Positions 46,111-57,674 of a DNA stretch of 64,000 nucleotides are shown piece by piece. The stretch comes from Favolaschia claudopus (Eukaryota; Basidiomycota; Agaricomycetes; Agaricales; Mycenaceae). Location of the stretch: the NCBI GenBank assembly GCA_037176885.1, contig JAWWNJ010000076.1, positions 806,001 to 870,000 of the forward strand, given 5' to 3'. The first letter of the stretch is position 1. Each line of letters starts with the position of its first letter. The translations under genes and the position numbers were made by a program. The notes beneath the pieces were generated by a model. The model ran no database searches. It was not told where the DNA came from and saw only the letters and a program-made list of their open reading frames with translations.

Positions 46111-47421
46111 TCAGTGGAGCACCGCTTGAGCGCCTCCCGTTACCACCTTTCTCATCGTCCGAGCTGGAGGAATCATCTCCAGGACTTCCAGGTGCTCCAG
46201 GAGTTCTTGGTGGTGGCTTTCCCGGACCCTTCCCATGCCGATCTGATTTACGATGATCTGGCTTCTTACGCCTGCGGCGATCGTCTTCAGAATCGCTGGG
46301 ATCGTAGCCAGGATCGGGAGGATCTGCAGCTGCAGACGGGGGTTTCGACTGACGGAAGTGAGCGCTGGTTGAAGGCTTCGGGGAACTGATTGACGAGGGA
46401 AAGGTACGCTATCCTCGGCCAATATTTGAACCGATGGAGAGGTGATCCTTACTTCCCTTTCTTCTCGCTTGACCGGTTTAGGTTTGGGAGGAGAAGGAGC
46501 ATTCGGCGCCGACGCAGGTAAGGGAGGAGGGGTTGAAGCAGAGACAGGATGAAGATCAAATGAATGATTCGATGAATTACTGGCAAGGGAATAGGCCTTG
46601 CGCGATGGAGCTGCACTAAACGAACGTTGATAGTAGCTTAAAGCCTCTTCATTCGGCGCCCGAGGTTCATCGGCAATGAAATCATAACGCTCGTCGAGAA
46701 AAACCAAGTAACTCTCGACCTCGGCACGAAAGCAAACTGCAAGAATTTCGTACTCATTTGCGGAGTAAAATCCTTGTGGGTCTTCATTCCGTCCCCATGT
46801 AGGCCTGATTGGCATACCAAACCTGCCGCCCAATGCCATGATGGCATGTTCGGATTGTTTGCGAAGATCGTCGAGCCTCTTCCATAGAGCCCACCACGAC
46901 TTCATCTGGACACGATAAACCGGTCCGCCATTATCAACGAGTTGTGCTACCTCCACCGAACAAATCGCAGCAGCCAGCAGCTGAAGCTGATCGCGAAAGG
47001 TGACATTGAACATTGTTCGTGTCGCCGGCTTGGGATCACGAAGAACAGGTTTGGCGAAAGCGGTAACACCAAGCTCCAAAGCATGTTGGCGGCGATGTAG
47101 AAGGTGAGGGAATTTTGTTGAAATAGTGCGCGAGGCGCTAAAGATAGGAGGATCCAGTGTATTCGCAGTAACACCAACAGAGGTGTCGATGAGCTGGGTG
47201 AGGCATGGACCCGCGAACTCGGAGAGTTCTTCGAGAGCGAAGGTTTCGTCGACATATTCAATGGATGGGGAGCGTGAATGTGTCGAATGAGGAGGTGAAT
47301 TCAGGTTAACCAGCGGCGCGTTAGGATCAACGCTGAGCTGAGGGTTTCCCGCGGGTGCAGCAGCTCCAGGGGTGCGACCTGCGTCCTTTGGTTCACCAGG
47401 CAAGGTATGTTCTCCACTCAT
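46111..47421 (-). CDS. Gypsy ORF1, N-terminal Gag region
   Basis: A 436-aa frame from an ATG at 47421, just inside the 5' LTR. Residues about 60-240 look globular with aromatic-rich helices (MKSWWALWKRLDDLRKQSE, YSANEYEILAVCFRAEVES) and are followed by a Pro/Ser-rich stretch. The last 80 or so codons look like wrong-frame reading: in the overlapping frame the same DNA encodes a natural-looking acidic/basic linker (DPSDSEDDRRRRKK, DDSSSSDDEKGGNG) that leads into the Gag domain. ORF1 therefore seems to be the N-terminal part of Gag, joined to the next frame by a -1 shift, or separated from it by mutation. I recognise no named domain. Confidence 0.6.
   Translation of the reverse strand: MSGEHTLPGEPKDAGRTPGAAAPAGNPQLSVDPNAPLVNLNSPPHSTHSRSPSIEYVDETFALEELSEFAGPCLTQLIDTSVGVTANTLDPPIFSASRTISTKFPHLLHRRQHALELGVTAFAKPVLRDPKPATRTMFNVTFRDQLQLLAAAICSVEVAQLVDNGGPVYRVQMKSWWALWKRLDDLRKQSEHAIMALGGRFGMPIRPTWGRNEDPQGFYSANEYEILAVCFRAEVESYLVFLDERYDFIADEPRAPNEEALSYYQRSFSAAPSRKAYSLASNSSNHSFDLHPVSASTPPPLPASAPNAPSPPKPKPVKREEREVRITSPSVQILAEDSVPFPRQSVPRSLQPALTSVSRNPRLQLQILPILATIPAILKTIAAGVRSQIIVNQIGMGRVRESHHQELLEHLEVLEMIPPARTMRKVVTGGAQAVLH
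46339..46345 (-). promoter_or_regulatory. Candidate -1 frameshift heptamer
   Basis: On the minus strand A-AAC-CCC lies in the ORF1 frame within the ORF1/Gag overlap (about 46111-46412). It fits the X-XXY-YYZ slippery pattern, and a -1 slip here would continue exactly in the Gag frame (Ser-Lys-Pro-Pro). Function is inference; no downstream structure was established. Confidence 0.4.
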
Positions 47422-47480
47422 GATGAATAGAATGAGTAGGGAGAGTGGCGATAACTAGGGATCTGTGCTTAACGGATTTC

Positions 47481-47495
47481 CCAATGTGTCCACCA
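47481..47495 (-). other. Gypsy primer binding site
   Basis: On the minus strand TGGTGGACACATTGG begins one base inside the 5' LTR. TGG matches the CCA end of a tRNA. The tRNA species was not identified. Confidence 0.55.
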
Positions 47496-47496
47496 G

Positions 47497-47921
47497 TGTT
47501 GTAGAATACGCGATGTATTCTGGTTGAGTACGAATATGTAATGTATGAAATCCGTTTACAGTCCTAGCGTAGCGTGCGGGGTTGCCCAAGAAGTCGTAAG
47601 AGCGCGTCTTTACGATATCTTGAAGCGGTAGTCCAAGGGAACAGCAAGAGCAAATCTTTACTGAGTCTTGAGACGAAACAAGGCGGTTTAGGCGTTCGTT
47701 GAGTGCACACAGAGGCGAAGAAAGTGGGAGGAAAAAGGCAAGTTGATTTCGTAGCTAAGGAGTACTTAAAGGGTGTGGTATACACTACATGTGAAATAAG
47801 TAGCATGTGGATAATTGGAAATTAGGTAGATGGTTGGAAATTGGTAGTAAGGGGTAATAGGAAATATATGAAACAGGAGACGAATGATCATAGAGTAAAA
47901 TGCTTAGCGTAATCCATGACA
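47497..47921 (-). repeat. 5' LTR of Gypsy element, intact
   Basis: 425 bp, TG...CA ends, same sequence as the joined left LTR. It should contain the element's promoter. Confidence 0.95.
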
Positions 47922-47926
47922 CCACG

Positions 47927-50900
47927 TCGAGTCTGTGGTCTTTAAATGCAGCGGTTCCCGCCAAGGCTTGAAAATCGTCAGAATCGTCATGCAGTAATGT
48001 TCTCTGTCCCCGGAATCTGGTCTGGGTATTGCACCAAATATGAAATTTGGTACCACGTAATTAATTTTGTTAAAGTCGCAGTAGGCATGATGGGTAAGGT
48101 ACTGAGGGTGTGCAGGTAGAAACGGATATTTCGCGCTGCTGTCGTCGTTGATCGGTTCGTTTTTCTGTCTGTCTCGCTTCATGTTGACGTCTTCATCGAC
48201 AGACGTTTCGCTCTCGGATGACTCGTTGTCGGAAACAATGAAATCTGAAAGGCCGTCTTCGTCTTCAAAATTATTTTCCCCCCAGTTCTGTTCACCTTCC
48301 GCCCACGCTCGGAACTCGCTGGCTTCTTTTTTGGTGCGAGCCACTTTAGTGTGGCACTGGATCCATTCGTACAAGGTCACCGACTCGTATATTTTAGGGC
48401 GCAGGGTGTAGTCGTCGACAATAGAAGCACCAATTATTCGCCCTGATTGTCTTTGCACATTCAAAGTGTCCTCCAAATTTTCGTCTTCATCCATCAAAGT
48501 CGTGGTCGTGTCGTTCCAGGCTTTTTTCACGTAGTTCACGTAAGTCTTCCACGCAAAGTTTGCGAATACGTGGCTTGTATAATGGTCCGGGTTCTTTAGC
48601 AGATATAAACAAGCCATTGGACTTCCAATTTCCATTTTGGTCGACATCGCGTTAATCATCTGTCTCATCAATTTTTGAGGCATATCCTCACCTCCCTCAC
48701 CGTTGACCAGAGTTTCCGAATTTTTCTCGAACACATCGTAAACCGATGCAAAAGTCTGGTAAGATTTTAGGCCCAATTTCGAGACATAGTCTGACACGTA
48801 TGATATGACCGCTTTTACAGCAGTACCAGACATCAGACTGGTACAGTCTGTGTTGCATCGCGAAAAGTAAGTAACTATCGGAGACACAGTATTCAAGTTA
48901 GGCTCCAAGTGTTTGAGGTTAATATGACCGTCCCCGTCCACGGCACTCTCGGAGAACACGTCCCGTGGAAAGCGTGCTTTACAGACGCCATCTTTGTTCA
49001 GACACCCTCGACGCTCGTTGATGTAACCTTTGTTCTTTTTGGGACGCTCTCTCCAGTTTTTCTTGCTTGCTGCATATTCCTCGTCCAAATGAGAAGGCTT
49101 ACAATTATGTATGTTGGATCTGACCAGGATGTCGTCCACATCGGATTTAAATTGAGCTTCCCACAAATCGACATCTCTGCAAGAGTTGCAGCTCGCGTCG
49201 CATTGAGTCGACTGACACAACGGAGGAGGGGTAGAAGGCATAGTCAGTGTCGGCTTCAGGTAACTTTCCTCGTTGCTTTGGGTTTCGATTTGGGAGCTCA
49301 CATCAGTCAAATTGCCCCCGTACAGTTCGCCTCGATGAGCATTTTCCAGATATTCGACTAAACGCTTTACGAAAACTGAGTCCTTCCCCATAATTCTGTC
49401 TCGGACTTCTTGAGGAGCCAACGCGTTTTTGATCCACAAAAGGATATGCAAGTGCAGAGTCAATCTACCTTGCTGTTCTACAGTTCCGTAAAAGGCTTTG
49501 GTATGTCCGAAACTGCCGGGTTCTTCTTTTTCCCAACAAACTACTTCTTCCAAGAATACTTTCACCATATAATCGAAAAATCTTGCTGCAGCTACAGGAT
49601 TTCTTGCGATCAGCTCGTCGCGGATTTTCGAGGATTTTATTTCTGGTCTGTACGTGGTGTCTTCTTGGGCGTAGTACAGTGCCAGAGGATGACCATTTTC
49701 GTTCCACGCCATGGTAACAAACCAATTTGGCGCACCTACAAACGCTGTAAGAGAGCAGATCTGATTCCTCATATGTTTTTTCCCAGTTGCAAATCCCGGA
49801 ACATGCGCTCCAATTGCGTCCAAATCATTCATAAGCGTGAAACATTCTTTTTCTGCATCCGTAGACGGTTTCACTATTTCACCACCAGCCATTCTATCTG
49901 CAATGTTTCCGGCGACTTCCGGATTAATGCGTCTGAGCCTGTTCGACACGTCCCTGAATCTTGAACGGCGTACGAAGATTTTGGTACCCAAACTGGCACC
50001 TTTTAGCTGTTCGTGGTTGAATGCAATCATTGGGAAATATTGGTCTGTTTGAAATCTCTTGTCGTGATACAGCAGTAAGTTGCGCTTTCTGTCCACATCT
50101 GTTATAAATCTGAAGTGATTGGGATGTCCGATTCCGCCTTTTCCATACGGAAACAGCCAAGGAAACATTGCGGGGTAGGCTGGCTCGTTTTTGTAAAATG
50201 ATTCAGGTACGTCTTTCCTCCCAATTCCCAGAATATTTCTGTCTTGAGTCAGGTGCTGCAGAGCGAACGCCTTCAGACTATTCGTTGTAGCTTTCTCGTA
50301 TTCTATGCCCGTTAGCCCTTGGACGGAGAAACTGCATTCCCCTTCTATTGTTCCCACTTCTTCATTGTTATCATTGACGGCTCTAGCTGAGGCAGGCACT
50401 GAGTCAGTTGGGTCCGCGTTCGTACGTCTATAGTCCACAACTACAGGTACGTCCCGCAGATTGTACGAGTTCAGATTGTCTTCTGATATCTCCAGTTCAG
50501 AGTAACCCTGATGGTTTAGCTTAAGCCACTCGAGCGCGGCTACTACCTTTTCCCTTCGAACCAGCATAGGTGTGCGATCGAAATCCTCCTGAGTCGGCGC
50601 AGAGGGACCCATAAAAACGAACGCGAGCACCTCATTCATTTCCTCTCTGGAAGGTGGTAACTTGTGGTAAACTTTTACCACGGGAGAGGGAAACATGATA
50701 GCGTTCGCATGCATACGCACCCGACCGGAATTGACGCGGACAACGCACCGATTATGCCTCACTTTCGCGATCATCATTCTTTCCGCATAACGCAAGCCTT
50801 GCAGTTGCGTGGGTATGTCGCCAACCCAACACTCGTTGGCTAGTGCCATTTTAGGTCGCTTGCCTTGCAAAAGCATTTGTTCGCAATCGACGCAGACGTC

Positions 50901-51992
50901 CTGACATCCGCTAGCCAAAACTGGTCCACCAATACTTTCAATGGGGTCTGTGTCTGCAAACCGCTCTTTCCGCGTTGCGGAGTCATTGACAAGGACGTCT
51001 AAAGGACATTTGAATTCGGTCAAAGGAGTCAGTCGACTAGACGCTGTCAATGTACCGCATACAGCACAACCTGCTTCTGCAAATACTTCTGGTTGGAACC
51101 GTTTACCAAGGCCTTCGACAATTCTGTGTACATCGCTCAATTTGAGCGGATCAGGAGGGAAATCTGCATTTCTTAATTCTCCAGTAGCGGCTTTTACCAA
51201 AAAGTCAGCACGCTTTGTTTCCTGCTCTTTCGATTCAGCTTCAGCTCTCATGTAGGCAACAGACTTGGATGGCTGTCGTTTGGATGGCCCTCGTTGGTGC
51301 TTCCTTTTTACAGCGCTCGGTGAATCGGAAGGAAGAAAGCGCAAGACCGTACCAATTGGTTTGCAGTCGGCGCGATCGCAGTCGTGAGCCGCTAGTGACT
51401 GTCTAACATCGTTTAAAAGTCTCGATTTCGGTACATCAATTCTATGCAACTTGCACGTCAATATGCCTTCTGCGCGAGTGAGTTTTGGCACAAGTGCCTC
51501 CAGGGGAACTATCGCACCGACAAACATAACGTGTTTGTCGACTCCAGCTGCTAATTCTGGCAAAAAACACTGATACTCGAAGTTAAAAGATCCGTTTGCG
51601 AGATTGTCATGGTTATTTGGAAGCGATATGTACGGGGCCATTTCTTGTCCTTCAAATTTTCCGCGTCGAGGCAAACCTTTTCCCCCACCTAGCAGATTTG
51701 TGGCATCGGTAGTATGTGCGTCAGACCAAGGCAAAGGTTTCGCATCGATAATAGCCGCGTGAGCGCAAGGCAGACAATGGGGACGAAAACCCGAACAACG
51801 AGCAGGTTGGTATGCTGCTCGTCTACGGTGTTCGATTGCACAAATGCGATATATGATGTAGCCATACACGGCGCCACATAGGGCAAACAGAAAGAGATGG
51901 GTCAAATTCCCGACATAGCCAGCGGTCGTTTTTATTTCTGAATAGTGATCAGCAACGCCGTCCACAAACTCGGGAAGAAAGCTACTTGCCAA
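47927..51992 (-). pseudogene. Second Helitron: Rep (HUH) part
   Basis: This is the upstream part of the split Helitron gene, about 1355 codons up to the Gypsy insertion in a Trp codon. It has the HUH motif LTLHLHILLWI (HLH codons 49446-49454) and the paired tyrosines SYVSDYVSK (48798-48800 and 48786-48788). Upstream are the usual Helitron N-terminal blocks (FPWLFPYGKGGIGHP, KRFQTDQYFPMIAFN) and a CxxC pair set (GCAVCGT, DVCVDCEQM). The frame is open to 51992 but without an ATG before 51641, so 5' exons or the true start are not resolved; a hydrophobic run near 51880 is probably not translated. It differs clearly in sequence from the first Helitron, so the two belong to different families. Confidence 0.85.
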
Positions 51993-52132
51993 CTACGTAG
52001 AGTAAGAATGTCGAGGACCAGGAAATCATAGAAAGTAGCAACAGATTTATCTTGTCGCAAGTGGATGGTCAGAAGAAGAGAGAGAAGGCGATGAAGGAGC
52101 TGGTTCTGGACAATATGTGCAAACAAATGTGA

Positions 52133-53073
52133 ATGATGCTTGTGACAATCTCCTATGTTCCTCGGCCCTTAACTCTTACTCCTCACACTTGCATGTACAC
52201 CGAGCTACCTACACGATCGAACTTCAGCTCTGTTTCCTCTAGTGATACCACGTCTGACGATGAGGCCAATCGGCTCAACGAAGACAAGCTCGAAGCGGAC
52301 GACGGCAACTCGAGTGAAGACAAGCTCGAACAAGCATTCTGGCAACGGGTTTCGGAGTTGACTGCGCGAACTAGGACGGACGACGGGCGCTGGGTGGGAA
52401 GCGAAGAGCTACGCGAATGGAACGCTCGACATACAGAAGTGAGTAGTGACGTTTTGTAAAGAGGCTGGGCTCCATGCTTACTCGCGTATTAGAGCTGCGA
52501 CCGCTGTCGGGGTGCACGGATTTGGAAGCCCTGCATAGTACACGATGACCAGCCCACCTGTCGACCGTGTCGCACCAGCAAGATGGCTTGCGATCGAAAA
52601 GTGAAGTTCGTCTTCGAATACACGAAGCATCACTTTTTCGCCGATATGAGCGAGTTCCTTCGAGTGTATCGCAAGAAGGAACGTGCCAACTGCAAACCAT
52701 ATCGCAAGCAAGCCGTGAAGAAGTTGAGGGATTCTATGCCTTACGGTAAGTGTGAAGTTATCGAGCTAACTCGGGCGGTATTAAAGGACACGAAGAGAGA
52801 GTCCCCAAAAAACGCGCAGAGTTGGGCAATGTGCCGGCCGTAATGGTTCGCTCAGTATCTCGTGAGTTTCTATATGTTTCAGTGGACATAAACCTGAAGT
52901 ACTTTGTAGCGAGCTATGTTGGAGTGCCTACTCAGTGCGTAGAGTTGATTCGTAAAGTGCAGCAATTTGGACTTGCGACAACTGTAGAGGGTAGAATTGC
53001 GTACATAGAATTAGCAATTCAGCTCCTGCAGAAATATGTGGACGGAAAACGACGTCAGGGTGCGGACGATTAG
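52133..53073 (+). CDS. Zn2Cys6-like cysteine cluster protein
   Basis: Model: 52133..52438, 52493..52745, 52787..53073, 281 aa; an in-frame ATG at 52193 would give 261 aa. An acidic N-terminus is followed, right at the start of exon 2, by a six-cysteine cluster CDRCRGARIWKPC, then CRPCRTSKMAC, spacing C-x2-C-x8-C-x8-C-x2-C-x6-C. This fits a fungal binuclear zinc cluster, normally DNA-binding. A basic segment (YRKKERANCKPYRKQAVKKL) follows. The C-terminal part has no known domain. I recognise this type as a dispersed agaricomycete family without an assigned function. The gene starts about 140 bp from, and diverges from, the Rep part of the second Helitron. Confidence 0.65.
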
Positions 53074-53240
53074 CAGGCGCTCAGCCGACGGTACTTTGCT
53101 ATATTGTTTTTACATTGCTTTCGATATGCTGTCTGTATATTTAATAGTCGAGGTATAGCAACGTCTTTTGGTCATACGGAGAAGGGAATAAGGCATACGA
53201 TAAATATTTTCCTTCTAGGGAGGCGGATACAAGGACATCT

Positions 53241-56200
53241 TTACTGCGTTTTAATAGGAACTCCACAGACCACGACCCACAAGAGATTGGGGCTGAGGGT
53301 TTGCGCGACCATTCCTTGCACTTTGCCCTTGTAGGTGTGCATCGAGTATCCTGCCACAATAAAAGCACCAACGGGAATCTCTCCAATCCAAGGTCGCAAT
53401 TTATTTTCCAAATTCGGCAAGTCCGTGTCAAAATCAAAGTCGACGTTTCTGGCGTCGTAAACTGGGACTGCAGAACGTCAGCGGAGGTCCGCAGCGACAA
53501 CGAAAAGTGCGCTAACTGATATCAGAGCAACCAAGACTCATTGGCATGTTGCCCGGCGGTTTAGCGGACGTTGGCTTTCTGGGCGAAATATTCTTCTTCG
53601 GCGACTCGATGTATTTGTACATAGATTGAGCGGCAGCCCGACTACCTTGCGCTAAAAGCAGTCAGTCAACTAGACAGAATGGACATATGCAGTTCTCACC
53701 TTCGCTAGTTTCTTCTGGCGTGCTGTGACGCGTAGTAAGCTGGATCGCCTTTCCGGACATCTGGCAATACAGGACCTGCTCGTTAAAGCAAATACAAGTC
53801 CAAGCCTCAAGTCGTTCCCAGTCCTGGTTATGGAGCACGATAGCCACATACTTCCTAAACTTGTTGTTCGCGCCGGGAGCCAAGCGAGTGATACTACTGA
53901 AAGTACACATTCCAACGGAAACACATACAGCCCCGAAGTTGCCCACACAGATGCGGTAGGAGTTAACCTGGTTGTCGACACGGGAGGTGGTTGGCCGCAT
54001 GTAGATGTCAGTCAGAGGCGCTCGAGAGCCGTTAATGTATCGACCGCAGCGCACGAAGGAAATGGCGCTGATAAGGGTGCTGCGCAGAGACTCGATGAAA
54101 ACGTTACACGTATCAGCAAACAGAGCAAAGCACCTGAGGGAGAACTCTTTGATCGTGTTGGCCCACTCCGAGAAACCCAAGCGACCACCTCGACGCGAGT
54201 CCGCAGCGTCCTGCGAAGTGACGTAGGACGGCAGCAACGACCTGTCTCCACTGTTCATTCGATTAGCCCACGGGGAGCGGATGTGAAGCAATAACGCACG
54301 GTAAATTGCAAAGATTCAAATACAGATGTTTGATTGCTTCGTCTTGCAAATCTTCGTCAAACACTTCACATTCAACGGGTGGGATACTGGAATGTGGTAT
54401 AATGAGTTCGGTATATATGAGAGAGAACAACGTACTAGTTGACGGGTACCCCGTTAGATCATCATGCACTTTGGTCTGAGAAGCGCCGCCGTTGGTTTGC
54501 GACGGAGGTTGAGAGGCGGACTGAGAAGACTGGGGAGTCTGCCTGTAAATAAAGTTATAAGTCGTCTGCGGGTGAAAAAAAGGGGGAAAGGGAGGGGGGA
54601 AACACACCCGTTCTGCTCATCGATTTCCCTTTTTTTGCCTGCACTGGCGAACAACCGTTCCATGTTATATCTGAAAGAGGTGTTTCAATCATACCAGTAC
54701 ACAGGGGAAGCACGGACCTAGCGTTTTCGGAGACGGAACTGCTGTTGGCTTGAGGAGCTCCGGTAGGTGGGGTGGAGTGACTGTCGGTACCCGAAAAAGG
54801 CTGCGGAGCAACCGCGATGTCGTTCACTCCAGAGCTCCTAGCGCGCGGATGTCACGACTATTTATAAAGTTCAGAAACGATGGGCTCACTTTGCGGACGA
54901 AGAAGCAGCAGGGGCAGCATTCGACATGAACATGTTACGGATCTTCGAGTTCGCCTGTGATTCTTTCCAAGCAGCTAACTTACCGTTTCTACATTAAAAA
55001 AAAAAACAAAAGAGAGAAAGAAAGGGAGATGAGCTACGAATCGAAAAGAGAGCGAACCAGTCACATACCGGTCTACCGGGGTAGTAGGAGCTTTGAAAGG
55101 AGACATTAAGACACCATTGTCATCTTCTTGGGGAGGAGGAGGGGAAGCCCCGTTTTGACGCGAGTACGCCTACGACAAGTAATCAATAGGAGCAAAGCGA
55201 ATTCGACAGCGGTGCATACAGTCCGAGGGTCTTCGTTTGGAACTGCAGCATTCACCATCTGGCCAGGAGAAACGTTCGGGCCAACCTGTGAACAAGTCGG
55301 CGACTCGCATTCGGCCCAACGCAAGGACAGCGCCGAGCCAGAAAGCTTACCGGTTCCTGGCCGAAGGGCGTCGTTTCTCGTACGATGGTGGCAGGCTGAG
55401 CGGTCTGGTAAGTAGAGGTCTATAACTATAACAAGGTTGGATGACAGGTATTCACCGGAAGAGCGGTAGCGAGCGGCACGACCTGCGACATACAATTTGA
55501 CCACAAACCAGCATAACCGAGTGTAGCACCTACTACTGAAGCTGCGTTCACAGCAGATTGACTACTCTGTAAGGCCAAGCATAAATACAAGTCCTACGGC
55601 CCGGGGTTGCAGGTGAGACGTACCGATGAAGTTGCAGGCAAAGTTGGGACAGCCTACAACATACAAATGAAATAAACTCGAGGATTTGAAGACAAATTGT
55701 CGTACAGGTGCGGCCGCGGCAGCCTGGATAGCAGGCAGCATCTCCCCGAGCAAATCACGTAAGTAACTAAACCAAGGGAGGAAGGCAAGTGAGCAACGTG
55801 AAGCAAGGAAAGAGAACGGCTCGCCTTTTCATTTCAACCTTGAAAGAGTCGACACTGATACACCTTCAAACACCGACAATCGGGAGGGACAACACGTCAC
55901 TCACTCGCTGGAAAGAACAGCCGGCTGCTGTGCGGCTTTGTCACCGGGAGTAACAGATTGCGCAGCGGAATCTGACTGCACACTGCAGAACCGTCAGTTG
56001 ATGTCCAGTTGATACTAGTAGTCACGTACGCAGCTGCTCCCTTTTGGGCTTCCGACGGTTGCTGAGGGTCTTTCCCGTCGTCACTGTGCCCAAGTTATAC
56101 ACCGTCATGAAACGAACAAATCCGAACTCACTTCTTCCCAGTTTTCGCTCGTTTACGAGGCTTGGGCCTTTCTTTAGCAGGAGTTCCTTCAGCTGTAGAG

Positions 56201-57462
56201 CTCGGACTTTCTTTGGGCGCAGTGTTGCCTTTGGTAGTGGCCACGGCCTTGACCGCAGTCTTGTCAGACACGTTGGACGACGCGGATCGAGTGGAACTGA
56301 AAGGTGTCAGAAGGCACTTGTCAAGAAGAATAGAGGCTCAGACAACGAACCGAGTGGCAATAGGAGGAGGCAGAGTACTTGTAACGCCGTTAACGCGAAT
56401 CGAATCTATTGCAGGCGAAGTAAATGTACCTCGCTTTCACAGCGCTACCTCTATCGAACATGCTGACAAAGCGAATCAACATATAGATCTGGGGCGAGGG
56501 GCACACAGAACATACCTGTCACCGGGAGTTATGGCGGCGTCCCTAACAAAAGAGTCAGGATATCCGAAGCCCCATGAGTTCACTACGTACTCTTCATCGG
56601 TGTTAGCGTGAGTGAGTCTACGAGAGCTGGTGCCGAGTAAACATTAGAGAACAACTTTCAAAAAACTCGAATCAGATACACGCACCGCTTTCGTACACCT
56701 TTGAGTTTGCTTGGAGTGGGCACGACAATCACGTCGTCGTCGGAATCTTGGACGGCGTCGTCTTTTGGGGGTGGTACAGCTTTCATGGGGTCGAGAGGTA
56801 AGTCGGATCTGGAACAACAGTAAGGAGCAGAAACACGGTAAAAAATGTGGCACTTCAAACAGGTCGCTGTCGCTATCCATGTCAATTTCCTGAGAAGCAG
56901 AGGAAGGTCTAGAGATAGTAAGAACATGTCCAGGAATACGAAATTGGCACACCAACTTGGTCAATTCACGGTCAGAGTGTATGGAGAGGTCCGAAGAATC
57001 GTTGATGAAAGCGATGTCTTCTTCGTTTGGCTCGTCGATGTTGACTATACTGTCGTCTTCAGACTCGTCTTCTTCTTCGACCCTACAATGTGAAGTTAGC
57101 CAAGCCCGTATTATAGTCAAGAAAATATTAGAAGAAGGTGACAGCGTACCCAGATAGGACAGCTTCGTCGTCGATGTAGTCGGCCGGAGACGGAGAGGCA
57201 GAAGAGTCTTTGAAATCGTCTCGAAGGGGGGTGTGCATTCCGTGGAACGAAGCATGTTGCTTTCTGTTTTTATATGGCAAGAAGGCACCGTAAAGCCTGT
57301 GACGCTTTTTCGTGTCCAAATTATTGCACCAGCTCGGAAACCATATGGCAGCCAGATAAATTGTGCACGAGAGCTCGATTTTGCAGCCAAAGAAAACAGC
57401 TGTCGATCATCGCGTTTGGAAGACCGAACGAAGGGGGTTGCCATCAAAGGCGACAGATCCAC
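53241..57462 (-). CDS. Large agaricomycete-specific protein, many exons
   Basis: The three C-terminal exons are firm: 53241..53467, 53517..53651 and one ending at 53700 and reaching up to about 54265; phases agree. They encode blocks of an agaricomycete family of unknown function: SEWANTIKEF, GRYINGSRAPLTDIYMRP, VGNFGAVCVSV, FRKYVAIVLHNQDWERLEAW, VPVYDARNVDFDFD, GEIPVGAFIVAGYS. Upstream are several short Pro/Ser-rich exons (for example around 55100-55160, 54900-54990 and 56130-56290) whose joins I could not fix. The N-terminal exons include 56854..57082 and one ending at 57150 (KRHRLYGAFLPYKNRKQ). A T5 run at 57306-57310 appears one base short, breaking the frame between FRAGAIIWT and KKRHRLYG, so the copy may be a pseudogene or carry a sequence error. 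No intact full-length model is claimed. Confidence 0.55.
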
Positions 57463-57674
57463 AACTTGATGAGATTGTGTATCTATCCCAATGAACGAAG
57501 CTTCAAATGCGGATAGTCGCTTTGGAACGGCCTTCTATTGATGAAGCATAGTCGGTCGCAACTGAACATACCTGAGAATTAAAAGATATTTAATAATTTC
57601 ATTGTAAGCTTTGGAATTCACAAACGTCCTGCGTCCTTCTTCCGTCTGCATTATCCGACGACTAGCTCAGACAT

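Larger units (their letters stand above)
29686..47921 (-). mobile_element. Ty3/Gypsy chromovirus, twice interrupted
   Basis: The LTRs start TGTTGTAG and end ATGACA, and the element is flanked by the 5-bp duplication CCACG (29681-29685 and 47922-47926). Removing it joins the two halves of the second Helitron gene in frame (Asp-Ser-Thr-Trp then Asp-Gln-Thr). The coding direction is minus: ORF1, gag/protease, RT-RNase H-integrase-chromodomain, then an extra ORF. A Copia element sits in the 3' LTR (left) and a MULE in the reverse transcriptase. Without these it is about 9.5 kb. The two LTRs look identical, so insertion is recent. Internal defects (an in-frame TGA and the two insertions) make this copy inactive. 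Confidence 0.95.
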
